22,351 bases of DNA from Dunaliella salina (taxonomy: Eukaryota > Chlorophyta > Chlorophyceae > Chlamydomonadales > Dunaliellaceae), in assembly GCA_002284615.2 (NCBI GenBank), contig MU069859.1, forward strand, positions 208,968-231,318, given 5' to 3'. Both the position numbers and the translations under genes were made by a program. Below the pieces are notes generated by a model, which searched no databases, was not told the origin of the DNA, and saw only the letters and a program-made list of their open reading frames with translations. Numbering within the stretch: position 1 is the first letter of the stretch; each line of letters opens with the position of its first letter. This document shows, piece after piece, positions 7,175-15,628 of the stretch.

Positions 7175-7404
7175 TGCGTGGGTTAGCCCACAACACTTCA
7201 TGGCTGCAAACCCTGTCATTTCTGATCAAGTCCCCACGGGCCGTGCATGGGCTTGCAAGTCGACTGGACCCAGGTTCAAAGTCCAGGCTCTTATTCTGGC
7301 TGTGGTGCGTCACAGGGTTGGCTCAGTGAGTAAGCGTGTGCTCCATCACCAGGTGTATAAAAGATCAGTCTGCCCCTGCTGCACACCACGGCATTTCCTG
7401 CGGG
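7174..7404. other. No supported exon
   Basis: This stretch lies between the microsatellite and the next gene A exon and includes a GGTTCAAAGTCC motif (7273-7284) and TGGCTCAGTGAG (about 7319). These look like tRNA promoter boxes in the wrong order. I see no exon that fits the phases. Confidence 0.4.
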
Positions 7405-7575
7405 CCTTGCAGATGAGAAAGTGCAAGACCCAAGCAGGAGGCCCATTTTCCTACACAATTTTACAGATGTGGTTGAAGCGCATGACCCAAGCAGTAAGCC
7501 CAGGTACCTTTTCACCCTCGCAGATGAAGAGGCGCATGACCGGAGCGTTGAGCCCAGGTCCCCCTTCACCCTGGG
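7405..7575 (-). repeat. About 3.5 tandem units repeating a splice donor
   Basis: On the minus strand a unit of about 54-57 bp repeats from the exon end at 7570 into the intron. Its donor-like centre appears as CCCCAGG|GTGAAG, then TGCGAGG|GTGAAA, then a decayed copy; each is followed by a (C/T)CTGGGCT... segment and TCATGCGC. The copies decay with distance from the exon. Confidence 0.7.
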
Positions 7576-7725
7576 GCATGAGGGCTCAGAAGGCAGCAGT
7601 GGCAGCAGCGACGGAGAAGAGGGCGATGAGGACCTGTTCTGTTTGTTTGATCGGGTGCGCTCCTGTAGGGATGTGTCCAGGAATGATGAGGTGCGGTGCG
7701 CCTGCTGGGTCAACATTTCCTTTGC
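7570..7725 (-). CDS. Gene A upstream exon (52 codons)
   Basis: Minus-strand exon from the acceptor TACCACTCAG (cag at 7728-7726) to the donor AGG|GTGAAG (GT at 7569-7568), phase 0 at both ends, so it joins in frame to the exon ending at 7963. The product begins AKEMLTQQAHRTSSFLDTS, continues LQERTRSNKQN, then becomes Ser/Pro-rich. The opposite strand is open too (7413-7654, with acceptor and donor-like ends), so the strand call rests on phase continuity. Confidence 0.55.
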
Positions 7726-7770
7726 CTGAGTGGTACGCGGGAGTGGGAGTTTCAGCATAGGCAGCACCTG

Positions 7771-7963
7771 TGACCATGTCCAGCTCCTGGCTGCACACCT
7801 ACTACCTGCGACCATGTCCAGCTCCTGGCTGCACACCTACTACCTGTGACCATGTCCAGCTCCTGGCTGCACACCTACTCCCTGTGACCAGCTCTGCCCG
7901 TATCCAGCTCCCACTACACACCTACCATCTGTGTCCATGTCCAGCTCTCGCTTCACACTTACC
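7771..7963 (-). repeat. Five tandem units repeating a splice donor
   Basis: Three near-identical 38-bp units (CCATGTCCAGCTCCTGGCTG and following) at about 7773-7887 grade into two diverged units up to the exon at 7963. On the minus strand each unit shows a donor core: CACAGATG|GTAAGTGTG at the exon, CACAGATG|GTAGGTGTG next, then CACAGGGA|GTAGGTGTG and CACAGGTA|GTAGGTGTG twice. The exon's last eight bases are copied exactly in the second unit. Confidence 0.85.
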
Positions 7964-8085
7964 ATCTGTGACGCTGCCACTGGCTTCAACAACTGCACAG
8001 CCTCCAGAAAGGTCTTGCAGTAGGACGTGTCATGGGCGAACGCCTGCTTATGGTGTTGCGGGTCAGCCATGCGAGAGGCGCAGAC
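7963..8085 (-). CDS. Gene A most upstream exon seen (41 codons)
   Basis: Minus-strand exon from the acceptor CACTTGTGCAG (cag at 8088-8086) to the donor ATG|GTAAGT (GT at 7962-7961), phase 0 at both ends. The peptide starts VCASRMADPQHHKQAF and ends LLKPVAASQM, with a likely helix (YCKTFLEAVQLLKPV). Splice sites are strong and the frame is open, so this is a confident exon. Its link to the exons left of the N at 7111 is less certain. Earlier exons or the promoter should lie between 8086 and 8480. Family not recognised. Confidence 0.7.
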
Positions 8086-8159
8086 CTGCACAAGTGGATG
8101 CAAAGTTGCAGCACCCCCTTTCGCACAGCCTGGTAACCCATGCGCAGCTCTATCTGCAC

Positions 8160-8405
8160 TGCTATCACCTATGTCCATGTGATCATGCGCGCTGCTACCA
8201 CCTGTCTGCACTGCTACAAGGTTACAAGGCCTCCAGTCCAAACAACTGACTGCTCCCACCTATCTGCACTGCTACCACCTGTGTCCATGTGATCATGTGC
8301 GTTGCTACCACCTGTCTGCACTGCTACAAGGTTACAAGGTTACAAGGCCTCCAGTCCAAACAACTGAGTGCTCCCACCTGTGTCCATGTGGTCATGTGTG
8401 CACCA
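8160..8405. repeat. Tandem repeat of about 100-110 bp between the divergent genes
   Basis: TGTCCATGTG(A/G)TCATG begins units at 8172, 8282 and 8381 (periods of 110 and 99). Units include TACCACCTGTCTGCACTGC and a short GGTTACAA repeat, present twice in the first copy's neighbourhood and three times in the second. The block lies in the space from which gene A and gene B diverge, so it may include promoter sequence or an intron of gene A. Confidence 0.8.
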
Positions 8406-8470
8406 TCCTGATTGTCGCCATATCACATGTGCTGGGGACTTCATGCCGGTGCCCTGCTCCCCCTGCACAC

Positions 8471-8480
8471 CTCATATAAG
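8471..8480. promoter_or_regulatory. TATA-like motif between divergent genes (tentative)
   Basis: CTCATATAAG is TATA-like on the plus strand and reads CTTATATGAG on the minus strand. It is only about 5 nt from the candidate gene B ATG at 8483, which is too close to drive that start. If it is a promoter, transcription of gene B would begin about 30 nt downstream and the ATG at 8483 would not be the start. Confidence 0.2.
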
Positions 8481-8482
8481 CC

Positions 8483-8548
8483 ATGCCTGACAAGCTCGGG
8501 TGCTCGGAGACAGAGTGCCGCCTGCAAACATTTCCTTTTATTCGCAAG
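8483..8548 (+). CDS. Gene B possible first exon (22 codons)
   Basis: An ATG at 8483 with an in-frame TAA nine bases upstream opens 22 codons (MPDKLGCSETECRLQTF...) ending AAG|GTCGTG, phase 0, which matches the next exon. No other start candidate in phase was found before 8712. The donor GTCGTG is weak, so this is a tentative N-terminus. Confidence 0.4.
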
Positions 8549-8711
8549 GTCGTGAAATCATGCTTTCCCGCCGCTTTGTCCCTTCCTCAATCCTTGAAGC
8601 CACCTACCCTGGCAACTGCAATTGTTGGGGACCTCGTGTATGTCCACACAGAAGGAGTGTAAACACCGTGCATGACCCTGCATTTTTCCATTTCGTGCTT
8701 TTTCCTCACAG

Positions 8712-8786
8712 GAGTCCCAGGCCCTGAAGGATAACATCGACGCCTACAACTCAGGGGCTCTGCACCGAAAAGAGCAAGAGCAGCAG
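8712..8786 (+). CDS. Gene B exon (25 codons)
   Basis: The exon follows a pyrimidine-rich acceptor (TTTTTCCTCACAG, ending 8711) and ends CAGCAG|GTGTGT (GT at 8787), phase 0 at both ends. It encodes ESQALKDNIDAYNSGALHR then KEQEQQ, a charged, probably helical segment. Confidence 0.72.
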
Positions 8787-9023
8787 GTGTGTTTCAGCCT
8801 CAGCAAAAGGCAACACAATATGGGTGTTCTGCTGCCTGCTCCAGGTGCCCCCCTCATGTTCAGTGCTTGTACCAGTCCTTGGCGCATCTTGCATGTGCTC
8901 ATTGTAGGCATGGACCAACACTACACATACATTCCAGGTTGCTTGCGTGTGTTGGGTATTCACATGCACTCAACCCAGAACATTCACACAAATAGCAGCC
9001 AAGTTGCTTGAGCTTGGTGTACA

Positions 9024-9105
9024 CTTGAGAAGGGTATGCGCGAAGGGTGTGCGCTTGAAAAGGCTATGCAAAAAGGGTGTGCGCTTGAGAAGGGTTGAAG
9101 GTTAG
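9024..9105. repeat. Intronic short tandem repeat
   Basis: About three imperfect copies of a unit containing AAGGGTGTGCGCTTGA(G/A)AA(G)GG lie in gene B intron 2, ending about 60 bp before the next acceptor. Confidence 0.7.
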
Positions 9106-9165
9106 GGTGCACTTGCGATGGTTGTGTGACTCACATGGTTATGCTTGTCGAATGCCCGTGCACAG

Positions 9166-11298
9166 GCCCAAGGGGAAGGGCATCCATGCACACAGTGTGG
9201 CGTTGTCTTAGGTCCAAGCCCTGCTCCCCCTGCTCCCCAAACATTTTCTGAAGGCAGCCAAGGCAGCCCAGCTGCGCCCCCACACACACCAGAAGCTCAT
9301 TGCACACCACCTCCCACCCAGCAAGCAGTCGAGCAGGAGCTGCCTGCTTCCAATATCCCCAGCGAGTCGCCTGCAAGCCCCGCTCCCCTTGCTCCCCAAA
9401 CAGCTGAAGGCAGCCAAGGCAGCGCAGCTGCGCCCACGCACACACCAGAAGCTCATTGCGCACCACTTCCCACCCAGCAAGCAGTCGAGCCGGAGGAGCC
9501 TGCATGCAATGTCCCCAGCATGCCGCCTGCAAGCCCTGCTCCCCCTGCTTCCCAAACAGCTGAAGCCAGCGCAGCTGCGCCCACGCATACACCAGAAGCT
9601 CATCGCACGCCACCTCCCACCAAGCAAGCACTCGAGCAGGAGGAGCCTGCATGCAATGTCCCTGACGAGTCCCCTGCTCCCCCTGCTTCTCATTCAGCTG
9701 AAGGCAGCCCCGCTGCGCCCACGCACACACCAGAAGCTCATTGCACGCCACCTCCTGCGGAGCAAGCAACCAAGCAGGAGGTGCCTGCCCCCAACATCCC
9801 CAGCGCGTCGCCTTCTGAGGAGGTACGCCATAGTAGCAACCTTAAAGCCGGGGAAGCTGAGGATACAAAGGCGGAAAGCTCCAGACACAACAGCAGTAGC
9901 AGCAGCAGCAGCAGCAGCGGCAGCAAGGAAGACAGTGACAGCACGCATGGTGGTGACAACAACGGAGGGGAAAGCTCTGTTGAGCATGAGGAGCCCGTGG
10001 GGGAGGGCGGCCTGCTGCCTCCCCACCAATTCGCCCTGCACCTCATGGCCCACGACCTGCGCACGCTTCCAGCCCACCTGGGTAGCGGCCCCACAACCCG
10101 TGCATCTGGTGCACAGCAAAGGAAAACCAGCAGCCCCAGCTCGGACCCGCCCCACCCAACTCATGCGGCAGGCATGGCTCGTTTTGCAGCAGCTGGCTCC
10201 TCCTTCCCGCCCTCTCCCCCGCACATCTCTGACACGAGCTACCACCTTCGTCACCTGGCCTCCTCCCCCTCAAGCGCCCTGCCCAACCAAGCCAACACGC
10301 CACGCACAGCAAGCACGGGGTTGGTGAAGGACGCAGCGCCTGCGCAGCACTCGTACTATGAGCGCGCCTGGCACCATTGGAGTCCCACGCAGCTACGGCA
10401 GCACCTTGGCCTCAGCACACGCCCCCTGTCGGGAACATCAGCAGCAGGCTCGGCTCAGCAGCTGGGTCACAGCAGCCCCGTCACAGCTGCAAACTCACAT
10501 CGGCCTTCATCTGCTACACCCGCCAGTAGCAGCGTGGGGCGGCGGAGGGGCGTGTCGGCTGGGAGCAGCAGCAGCGCCACAACCAGGCCACCACAGGCAC
10601 ACCCCGCTGGGCATGGCTCTGCCCCGGGAATGGCGGGCAGGCAGCCTGGGAGCAGCAGCAGCGCGCCTGATATCAGTGCTTTATCGGAGGGGGCTGATGG
10701 GGGTGCACAAGGAGGGGATGGTGGGCCAGAGGCGGTGGCGATGGGGGGCAGCGTGAGGCTGGAGATGCCCACGCTGCGTACCATGATGGAAGGCCCGACT
10801 GAGGATAGCCACCAAGCTGGCAGCAATGAGGCAAAAGAAGGCCGGGCCGGCCGAACACAGCGGGTGGGAAGGTCCTCTGATGCGCCAAGCAGCAGCGATG
10901 CGGGTGGAAGGGGGGGCGACCAAGACTCTGGCAGTGCCCTGAAGTACGAGGAATGGTTTGCGCGCATGATGGGTGAAGCGACCGCCAGCAACGCATCGGG
11001 CACCTCTCCATCCGGGAGGGCAGTGGAGGAGCACCCCTGGCCTGGGTTTGGAGGGGACTCCAAGGATGGAGGTGCAGGTGCTTCTTGGGCGGGGTCTATG
11101 AGCAGCGCCGCCGACCCCTGGGCAGGGCCTGCTTCTCAAGAAGCTTCCACAGGAGCAGCATCTTCATCCGGATCTGATGGCCATCAGCTGCAGCAGGAGG
11201 CAAGCAGGCAGGGCAGGGATGCAGCTCGGCTGTCCCGACCCAGCACGGCCCCCTCTACACGGCATGGCCATCAACACATACCTGCCCACTTGGCACAG
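9166..11298 (+). CDS. Gene B giant exon (711 codons), disordered protein
   Basis: The exon starts after CCGTGCACAG (cag at 9163-9165) and ends CACAG|GTGTGC (GT at 11299), phase 0 at both ends. It begins AQGEGHPCTQCGVVLGPS, then four tandem peptide repeats of 46-53 residues (9220-9810). A run of Ser (about 9895-9920), an acidic stretch, and long Ser/Pro/Gly/Ala/His-rich segments follow. Only short segments could fold (for example YEEWFARMMGEA near 10950 and LPPHQFALHLMAHDLRTLP near 10010). The motif RPSSA appears near 10504, the first of several RP.SA motifs in this gene. The minus strand also has long open frames here, explained by the GC-rich repeats. The protein is likely a scaffold or regulatory polypeptide, but no family can be named. 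Confidence 0.75.
9220..9810 (+). repeat. Coding minisatellite, four units
   Basis: Four units start at about 9220, 9379, 9535 and 9673, encoding 53, 52, 46 and 46 residues. Each follows the plan PAPxAxQTAEGS...AAPTHTPEAHCTPPPTxQA...EEPAxNxPS. Length changes are in multiples of three, so the frame is kept. Units differ by substitutions and small deletions, typical of copy-number turnover under coding constraint. Confidence 0.9.
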
Positions 11299-11481
11299 GT
11301 GTGCAGGGGGAGAGAGGCTGAGGATTGCAGGATGGGGGTCAGGGTAGCAGGATGGGGAAGCAGGTGCTCTTACTTGAGGGAGGCCTTGCTTTGATTGCCT
11401 ACCTGCGCAGATTGAGCCCTACACGGGTCTGTCTGCTGCATTGCGAATCTGGTCTCATTCACCTTTTTGTTTGATTCAGAT

Positions 11482-11507
11482 CACACACCACACACACATA
11501 CACACAC

Positions 11508-11553
<46 letters not shown>
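11482..11553 (+). repeat. (CA)n microsatellite before an acceptor
   Basis: CA repeats with the distinctive interruptions ...CACATACACAC...ACGCACAC lie in a gene B intron and end 31 nt before the exon at 11585. The leading 45 or more bases recur at 13384. Confidence 0.95.
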
Positions 11554-11554
<1 letters not shown>

Positions 11555-11584
11555 GCCTCATGCTTCCGTGTCTCACTTGTGCAG

Positions 11585-11767
11585 CTGCCATGCTGTTGGC
11601 CACCAACCCGAGGGAGGTCTATGTCCCCCCACCGCGAACCCACCTGCTGGGGCAGCCCGGCCAAGGAGACAATCGACCTGCCTCTGCTGACATGGCACAC
11701 TTAGGGCCTCCAAGGCCTGCCTCTGCAGACGCGCCGCGGGCCAGCATCCGCATTCTCCATAGCTCAG
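11585..11767 (+). CDS. Gene B exon (61 codons)
   Basis: The exon runs from the acceptor CACTTGTGCAG (ending 11584) to the donor TCAG|GTGTGA (GT at 11768). It is phase 1 at both ends, and its exit phase matches the exon at 13151. It encodes MLLATNPREVYVPPPR then DNRPASADMAHLGPPRPASA and RASIRILHSS; the RPASAD motif occurs twice. The join to the previous exon (phase 0 at 11298) needs an intermediate piece. A 16-nt micro-exon at 11411-11426 (IEPYT, before GTCTGT) would satisfy the phases but is weakly supported. Confidence 0.68.
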
Positions 11768-13045
11768 GTGTGATGTCTGGTCAAAGAGAGGAACTGCTGA
11801 ACCACCTGGCTGAAGGTCAAATCCCCTCATGTAATGATGTGTAATGTGATGAAGCTGCCTCAGGTCCAAACATCCATTGTGTTGCATTGGTCGCGGCCAG
11901 TACAAAACATTAAACACTGTGGCCAGGGCTCCAGGAGCATGTAAATCAAAAGCAGGGCCATGATGTGCTGAGGTTGCCGCGCGGGGGCAGGCGTGGGACT
12001 TCTCAAATGTGTTCAGTTTGTGTACCTGATGGAAGAGAGGAGTTGGACAGGTATGAAAGCAAGAGAGCTGCCAAATGTCCTTCCATTGCAAGGACACTTT
12101 ATTTGCAGTCGTGAGAAGTTGCGATGATACAAGCACGTGCAAGCAGGGGATCAAGATAATGATGAAGGTCGGCCAAATACTTCCCTCTTTTTATATGTAC
12201 TGAACGGCAAACATTTGAAATTTTACTACGTATACACGCATACGGCACTGGTGTATGGAACTGTCCAAACCTAATGATGATCAATTTTGCGTAGAGGCCC
12301 TCCTCAGGTGCACTTTGGGGCAAGGGGCTGCAAAGGGTTGGCCTAAAGCCCAAAACTCATGCTGATTGGCTAAATGCGTTTGGGACGCCCATCTACCAGC
12401 CCTGTAACCCTGGGGCTCCCATCACTGCTAAACCATGTTATGCCATACTGTTGGTAGATCCCCCCTGACTTGTGCCCCCCTGAGCAGTAAGGAGAGGGCC
12501 AGGCAATGAAATGAAAACTCAAGGTTTCCCCAGACCAAACACCATCCACTATTTTTCCCCCCGCATATCCTTGCTTTCTACTATAATGCTCACACGTAAG
12601 GGGCACAGGAAAGGCGGCATGAGTCCTGGAGAGAGGGCGTTCTAAGCTTGGAAGGATTTTTCTGAAGAGTAGATGCCCTCCGTGTTGAGTGAGGTCTGCG
12701 GACATGCTGGGACTGCCAGAGAGCACAGTGCTGATCATGATGGTGCCCAGAGATTTGATATGCTTCTTATTTGCTGCCACACTGACCAAAGTGTCTTACA
12801 CTGCATTACCATTGATTCTCACCACCACGGTGAAACTGTCGAGTGACCTGATCCTGGACAATTTGTGACTTCCATTGCAATGGGAATGAAAAATGTAAAA
12901 TTTGCCTTCATGCGACAGATGCACTTTCCTGCTGCTCATGCCCTTATTTTCTCCTGTACGCTCATGTCCCTGTATCCATGTACCCCTTCATCATTCCAAC
13001 CCTCATGCACCACTGCAACGACACCCAAACCCACAGGTGTACATG

Positions 13046-13048
<3 letters not shown>
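11768..13048. other. Long gene B intron, nothing recognised
   Basis: About 1.3 kb with short open frames on the minus strand (up to 193 codons, 12154-11573, overlapping the exon). I see no acceptor/donor pair that fits the gene B phases. Confidence 0.5.
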
Positions 13049-13103
<55 letters not shown>

Positions 13104-13104
13104 G
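13049..13104 (+). repeat. (CA)n followed by (CG)8, Z-DNA-prone tract
   Basis: About 40 bp of CA repeats pass directly into eight CG dinucleotides (13089-13104), followed by GG. Both alternating purine-pyrimidine types favour left-handed Z-DNA, CG most strongly. The tract ends 46 nt upstream of the exon at 13151. Confidence 0.95.
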
Positions 13105-13150
13105 GGATGGCCGCTCATTCGTTCACTTGCTCACTTCCCCCCCTCAACAG

Positions 13151-13382
13151 GCATGTTGTCCATCAAAAACAGCGGACTTGCAGACATTCAAGAAGAGGGC
13201 CCCCTCTTCACGCAGCACGAGTGCCTGAATGGCCACGGGGCATGCGCCCACACAGGCAAAGCAGAGAGCCACCACAGCAACGAGGACTCCTCCTCCCACA
13301 ACACCAGCATCTCTGCATCTCCCAGCCAACCCCCCTGCTCCGGCTCCAATGCACAGCACAGCTCACAGGATGATGCCCCACC
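13151..13382 (+). CDS. Gene B exon, 3' end lost at an N
   Basis: The exon starts after CCCTCAACAG (ending 13150) with GC, completing a Gly codon from the phase-1 exon at 11767. It encodes MLSIKNSGLADIQEEG, then LNGHGACAHTGKAESHHSNE and a Ser/Pro-rich tail to QDDAP. The frame continues to the N at 13383, immediately followed by sequence copied from intron position 11474. No donor is visible, so the true exon end lies at or beyond the join and the coordinate 13382 is a lower bound. Confidence 0.63.
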
Positions 13383-13383
13383 N

Positions 13384-13417
13384 ATTCAGATCACACACCA
13401 CACACACATACACACAC

Positions 13418-13497
<80 letters not shown>
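13384..13497 (+). repeat. (CA)n with flank copied from 11474
   Basis: From ATTCAGATCACACACC onward this segment matches 11474 onward base for base through the interrupted start of the CA tract, then continues as a longer CA tract. It follows directly on the N at 13383. Confidence 0.95.
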
Positions 13498-13498
<1 letters not shown>

Positions 13499-13521
13499 GC
13501 ATGCATTCTCCTCACCCCCAG

Positions 13522-13737
13522 GTCCCCTCCCCTCCTTACCATGCCGCAACAAGCCCGGGGGTTGTTATCGGCCAGCGGCCAGCTAGGCTGACCCGCCCGG
13601 CATCAGCTTACGCCAAGCTCAGAGGGGGTGGCGCCCACGGCTCTCCTCCCACTGTTTACCAATCCTACCTTGCAGAGCCTGCCTGGGAGATCCAGACGCC
13701 ATGTACCCCTCCAGCTGCATCCGATCTACCTCCAAAG
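13522..13737 (+). CDS. Gene B exon (72 codons)
   Basis: The exon runs from the acceptor CTCACCCCCAG (ending 13521) to the donor AAAG|GTGTGG (GT at 13738), phase 0 at both ends; it joins in frame to the exon at 14581. It encodes VPSPPYHAATSPGVVIGQRP, then LTRPASAYAKLRGG, and ends PAASDLPPK. It carries another RPASA motif. Its acceptor lies 24 nt after a (CA)n tract. Confidence 0.7.
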
Positions 13738-13989
13738 GTGTGGAGCAGCGGAACCGTCTTGGACATTCAGTTAATAGACGGAACTTGACCAGATTAAAGC
13801 GAAAAACGCCCCACAACTTGTCCATGCACCCTCCCAACACACAAACACCTAGGAAACTTGCCTGCACCACTCTCCCCCCGTCTGCTCTGACCAAGCTCGG
13901 GAGTGTAAGGGTGAAGTAAAAAGTGCAAGCATGAGTGCCTGCTGACTCATGGCCTCTTGCTTTGAACTGCTGACCTCGTCATATCGCAG

Positions 13990-14145
13990 TTGGGGCCAGT
14001 GTAGCACTTTGAAATCAACAATGAAGACCAAAAAGGCTAAAGCACTCCCTTGTCCTCGCAGATAGGGCCAGTGTGGCTTTAAAAAGAATAAATCACACAG
14101 GATGAAGCACACTTCCTTCCCTTGTAGACAGGCCCAGTGTGGCAC
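13990..14145. repeat. Intronic tandem repeat, about 65-72 bp
   Basis: GG(C)CCAGTGTRGC recurs at about 13994, 14067 and 14131. Each copy is preceded by an acceptor-like CGCAG or TGTAG. Confidence 0.65.
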
Positions 14146-14334
14146 TATGAACATGTAGACCACACAAGCTTAAACGCATCAGAAGAGCAGGTGTGCTGCA
14201 TGGCGCGGAGCGATCGTTGTGCCCCAGTTCTCGCTCACACGCACATGCACGAGTGACTTCTGAGCAAGGAAAAAAAGCGGTTGCCCCACTTTAACTAAAG
14301 GGGATACATTTCAGGTGTCCTGTTGGTATTTTGT

Positions 14335-14425
14335 AAAGCTCACATAGCAAAGCTCAGTAAAGCTCACAGAAGCTCAGCTTACACGGCTCATGTTAAAGCT
14401 CAATAGTGAAGCTCAAACGCTCATG
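14335..14425. repeat. AGCTCA-rich simple repeat
   Basis: About eight AGCTCA or GGCTCA motifs in 90 bp, 156 bp before the exon at 14581. They recall the GCTC.../GAGC arms of the retroelement array but lack the TGTGT core. Confidence 0.6.
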
Positions 14426-14580
14426 CACAAGACTGCCTCAATGCTGGTGTGCATGGCCTGCAGGATAGGAAGGGGTAGGGTCATGTAGCTGTGCCTGCCT
14501 ACACACGCAGCTTAGCTGGAGCAAAAAGGTGCCGGTAACCAAACCAAACCGACCTCCATCCTGGTGTGCGTTGCCTGCAG

Positions 14581-14742
14581 GTGGTGGACCACACCGCAGC
14601 GGTGAATGTGGGCAAGTCCACAGTGAGTGTGTACGTGGAAGACACGTCACGCCGCATCATGGAGGCGAATCGGTGGATGGCAAGCCTGGAGCTTAAGAGC
14701 CGCTACCGCCTGCGCAGCAGGCTATCAAATATGATAGTGCAG
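14581..14742 (+). CDS. Gene B exon (54 codons)
   Basis: The exon follows GCGTTGCCTGCAG (ending 14580) and ends GTGCAG|GTTGGT (GT at 14743), phase 0 at both ends. It encodes VVDHTAAVNVGKSTVSVYVE, then DTSRRIMEANRWMASLELKS and ...LSNMIVQ, the most fold-like part of the protein (beta-strands then an Arg-rich helix). A similar 26-bp acceptor sequence (CTGGTGTGCATGGCCTGCAG) lies about 118 bp upstream at 14443-14462. Confidence 0.78.
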
Positions 14743-14785
14743 GTTGGTGGGGCTCCCCATTTGCCGTTAGTCCCGACTGTTGGGT

Positions 14786-15158
14786 CTTTCCTTAATGCAC
14801 GCTTGTTGCTGTCCAGCACAGACATTTTACTTTTACCTTTACTTTAGTGCATGTGAGGGCATATGTGATACCTTGCTGACACTAGCAAGGGAAGTCTGCT
14901 TGGTCTCCTGGGAGCACGTGGCAATGCCTTAGCCGGACATACTCACTGAGGCAAGGAGAGCAAGCGTAGCTCAACCGCTCTCCCAGAAATACTCGGGAAA
15001 AACAATGATCCAGGGGTAATGTGTTCGAGCCTTGGTGAGTACACTCGCTACGCAAAAGAAACTTTCCGGAAATTCAGGTGGTTGGTGAGTTCCCTGAAGG
15101 GCTCTTCCCTTAATGCACGCTCAAGGGCGTAAATCTTTCTTTCTTTCTTTAATGCAGC
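14786..15158 (+). mobile_element. Candidate tRNA-derived SINE in a gene B intron
   Basis: TCTTTCCTTAATGCACGCT at about 14785-14803 recurs as TCTTCCCTTAATGCACGCT ending at 15121, and more loosely as TCTTTCTTTAATGCAGC after a (CTTT)n tail near 15157. Between them are an A-box-like CGTAGCTCAACCG (14965-14977) and a B-box-like TGTTCGAGCC (15022-15031), about 57 bp apart as in tRNA promoters. This fits a short retroposon with target duplications and a simple-repeat tail. No matching tRNA body could be folded by eye, so the call is tentative. Confidence 0.4.
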
Positions 15159-15533
15159 CTTGGGTACACACATCGACAAGAATTCTGAAAGGAAGCAATC
15201 TGTCACAACGCATGAATGCCAGAAGTCAGCCCAGGCATGCTATGCCATAAGGTGAGCAGTTCTTGCCTTGCAGGATTTCAAGCAAAGTGAGTATGCAGAG
15301 TGATTTTGTCTGAAACGCCTCTTGGCTCCCAGGTAATTTTTGTGTCAAACCTGACCCATCGGAGTGAAAAACGGGGTTGTGAAAATTTGCCCCAAAGCAC
15401 TTAGAGCATGAGCGCGTCTGCCATGCAAGAATGGTGCAAGACTAGAAGCCAAGCATGCGCAGCATCTGGCCACAATCTGAGTATGAGGTATTGTTTAGTA
15501 CGTTACTCAAGCATGCCCTACCAAGTTCAGGGG

Positions 15534-15535
<2 letters not shown>

Positions 15536-15625
<90 letters not shown>
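15536..15625 (+). repeat. (TG)n microsatellite
   Basis: An uninterrupted TG tract of about 90 bp in the long gene B intron, far from any exon I can see on either strand. Confidence 0.97.

Positions 15626-15628
<3 letters not shown>

Noticed and set aside
7265..7340. A tRNA or SINE from GGTTCAAAGTCC and TGGCTCAGTGAG
   Set aside because: The B-box-like motif precedes the A-box-like one, and no cloverleaf can be drawn.
9131..9769. Minus-strand frames opposite the gene B minisatellite
   Set aside because: They mirror the repeat in antisense (Leu/Trp/Cys-rich), lack fitting splice sites, and are explained by the plus-strand coding repeat.
9145..11394. A single intronless 749-codon gene from a TTG start
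   Set aside because: Good splice sites at 9165/9166 and 11298/11299 and in-phase neighbouring exons show that it is an exon, not a whole gene.
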